Position numbers and translations under genes: made by a program. A stretch of 5,156 nt of DNA, from the NCBI GenBank assembly GCA_030622705.1, contig JAUXFU010000075.1, positions 1-5,156 on the forward strand. Reading direction: 5' to 3'. Origin of the DNA: Candidatus Omnitrophota bacterium (GTDB taxonomy: Bacteria > Omnitrophota > Koll11 > Gygaellales > JAHJCI01). This document shows positions 4,749 through 5,156 of this stretch, piece after piece. Every line of letters starts with the position of its first letter. Position 1 is the first letter of the stretch. The notes under the pieces are model-generated. The model made no database searches and had not been told where the DNA came from. It was given only the letters and a program-made list of their open reading frames with translations.

Positions 4749-4780
4749 CAATATAACAATATAACAGTATAGCAATACTC
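4749..4780. repeat. Tandem 8-base repeat in the korB-korC gap
   Basis: Four consecutive 8-base units read CAATATAA, CAATATAA, CAGTATAG, CAATACTC. The first two are identical, the third differs at two positions, and the fourth has drifted in its second half. They occupy most of the AT-rich half of the 100-base gap between korB and korC, ending three bases from the korB stop. Such a tract could be a slippage-prone spacer. No function can be assigned. Confidence 0.6.
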
Positions 4781-4783
4781 TGT

Positions 4784-5156
4784 CTATTTTATCCTACCGA
4801 GCGGGAACTCCTTAACCATCACCTCACGAATCCAATCCAGGGATTGATTGGGAGACATCTTCCAATACGTCGGACAAGGAGAAAGTACCTCTACCAGGGA
4901 AAAACCCGCATTCTCAAGCTGGTTTACGAAAGCCTGTTTTATTGCCCTTTTTGCCCGCATTATCTCCTGGGGAGAATAAACAGATACCCGCTCGATATAG
5001 GCTACTGCCGGCAACTGCGCCAACAACTCCGAAATCTTTAAAGGATACCCGCTATCTTGCGCGTTGCGGCCCAAGAGAGTAGTTGCCGTCTTTTGACCTA
5101 ATAAAGTTGTAGGCGCCATCTGCCCTCCAGTCATCCCATAAACCGCGTTATTATTA
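4784..5156 (-). CDS. korB: 2-oxoglutarate:ferredoxin oxidoreductase, beta subunit, C-terminal 123 residues (runs off right edge)
   Basis: The frame is open to the right edge and its start lies outside the window. The visible part begins with NNNAVYGMTGGQMAPTT, the region after the thiamine-diphosphate binding motif in beta subunits of 2-oxoacid:ferredoxin oxidoreductases. There the first Asn and the YGMTGGQ segment help bind the cofactor and its metal. Later landmarks are VAYIERVSVYSP, the AFVNQLENAGFSLVEVLSPCPT stretch with its conserved S-x-C-P-T, and the end EFPLGRIK. These fit KorB, usually near 270-290 residues, so somewhat less than half is here. The ATG at 5134 is internal (the Met of MTGG) and is not a start. 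It partners the gamma subunit encoded just downstream; the alpha subunit gene probably lies upstream, beyond the window. Confidence 0.93.
   Translation of the reverse strand, partial: NNNAVYGMTGGQMAPTTLLGQKTATTLLGRNAQDSGYPLKISELLAQLPAVAYIERVSVYSPQEIMRAKRAIKQAFVNQLENAGFSLVEVLSPCPTYWKMSPNQSLDWIREVMVKEFPLGRIK

Noticed and set aside
4844..5041. Plus-strand open frame of 65 codons
   Set aside because: It is antisense to korB and has no recognisable features.
5132..5134. ATG as a start for korB
   Set aside because: It is the Met of the conserved YGMTGGQ motif, and family sequence continues upstream to the window edge.

Overview
Every supportable gene in this window lies on the minus strand, so transcription runs from position 5156 towards position 1. 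Base composition is moderate and codon use looks uniform throughout. The gene content suits an uncultivated, probably anaerobic, Gram-negative bacterium: a ferredoxin-dependent 2-oxoacid oxidoreductase, a short outer-membrane-type lipoprotein, a DUF5684 membrane protein, a YkgJ-type cysteine-cluster protein paired with a DUF2156 protein, and tRNA genes packed tightly between protein genes. This combination resembles genomes of the PVC-related candidate phylum Omnitrophota. That is an impression from gene content, not a phylogenetic result.

Right block (5156 to 2479). The C-terminal part of korB (2-oxoglutarate:ferredoxin oxidoreductase, beta subunit) is followed, after a 100-base AT-rich gap with a tandem 8-base repeat, by korC (gamma subunit). 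korC overlaps gltX (glutamyl-tRNA synthetase) by four bases. Thirty bases on comes a 55-residue lipoprotein, and four bases after its stop begins tRNA-Gln(CUG). These genes look like one transcription unit. Placing GluRS with a tRNA-Gln is notable because many bacteria make Gln-tRNA(Gln) from Glu-tRNA(Gln), which is first charged by GluRS.

Middle block (2478 to 1936). About 120 bases of composite palindromic repeats separate tRNA-Gln from a small GIY-YIG nuclease-like gene, and a related repeat in opposite orientation lies just beyond that gene's stop. The repeat, gene and repeat together look like a possible mobile or repeat-maintaining unit. The gap beyond it holds a TATAAT box and a perfect Shine-Dalgarno site for the next gene.

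Left block (1935 to 1). The order is a DUF5684 membrane protein, tRNA-Leu(GAG), acylphosphatase, two large adjacent inverted repeats, the YkgJ-like cysteine-rich protein and the start of a DUF2156 (lysylphosphatidylglycerol synthetase C-terminal-like) protein that runs off the left edge. The two inverted repeats share an arm, so they could form competing RNA structures. The start codon of the YkgJ-like gene lies inside one of them.

Most of the window is ordinary housekeeping content. The points worth following are the switch-like double hairpin at 1102-1199, the repeat-flanked GIY-YIG gene, and the gltX/tRNA-Gln linkage.
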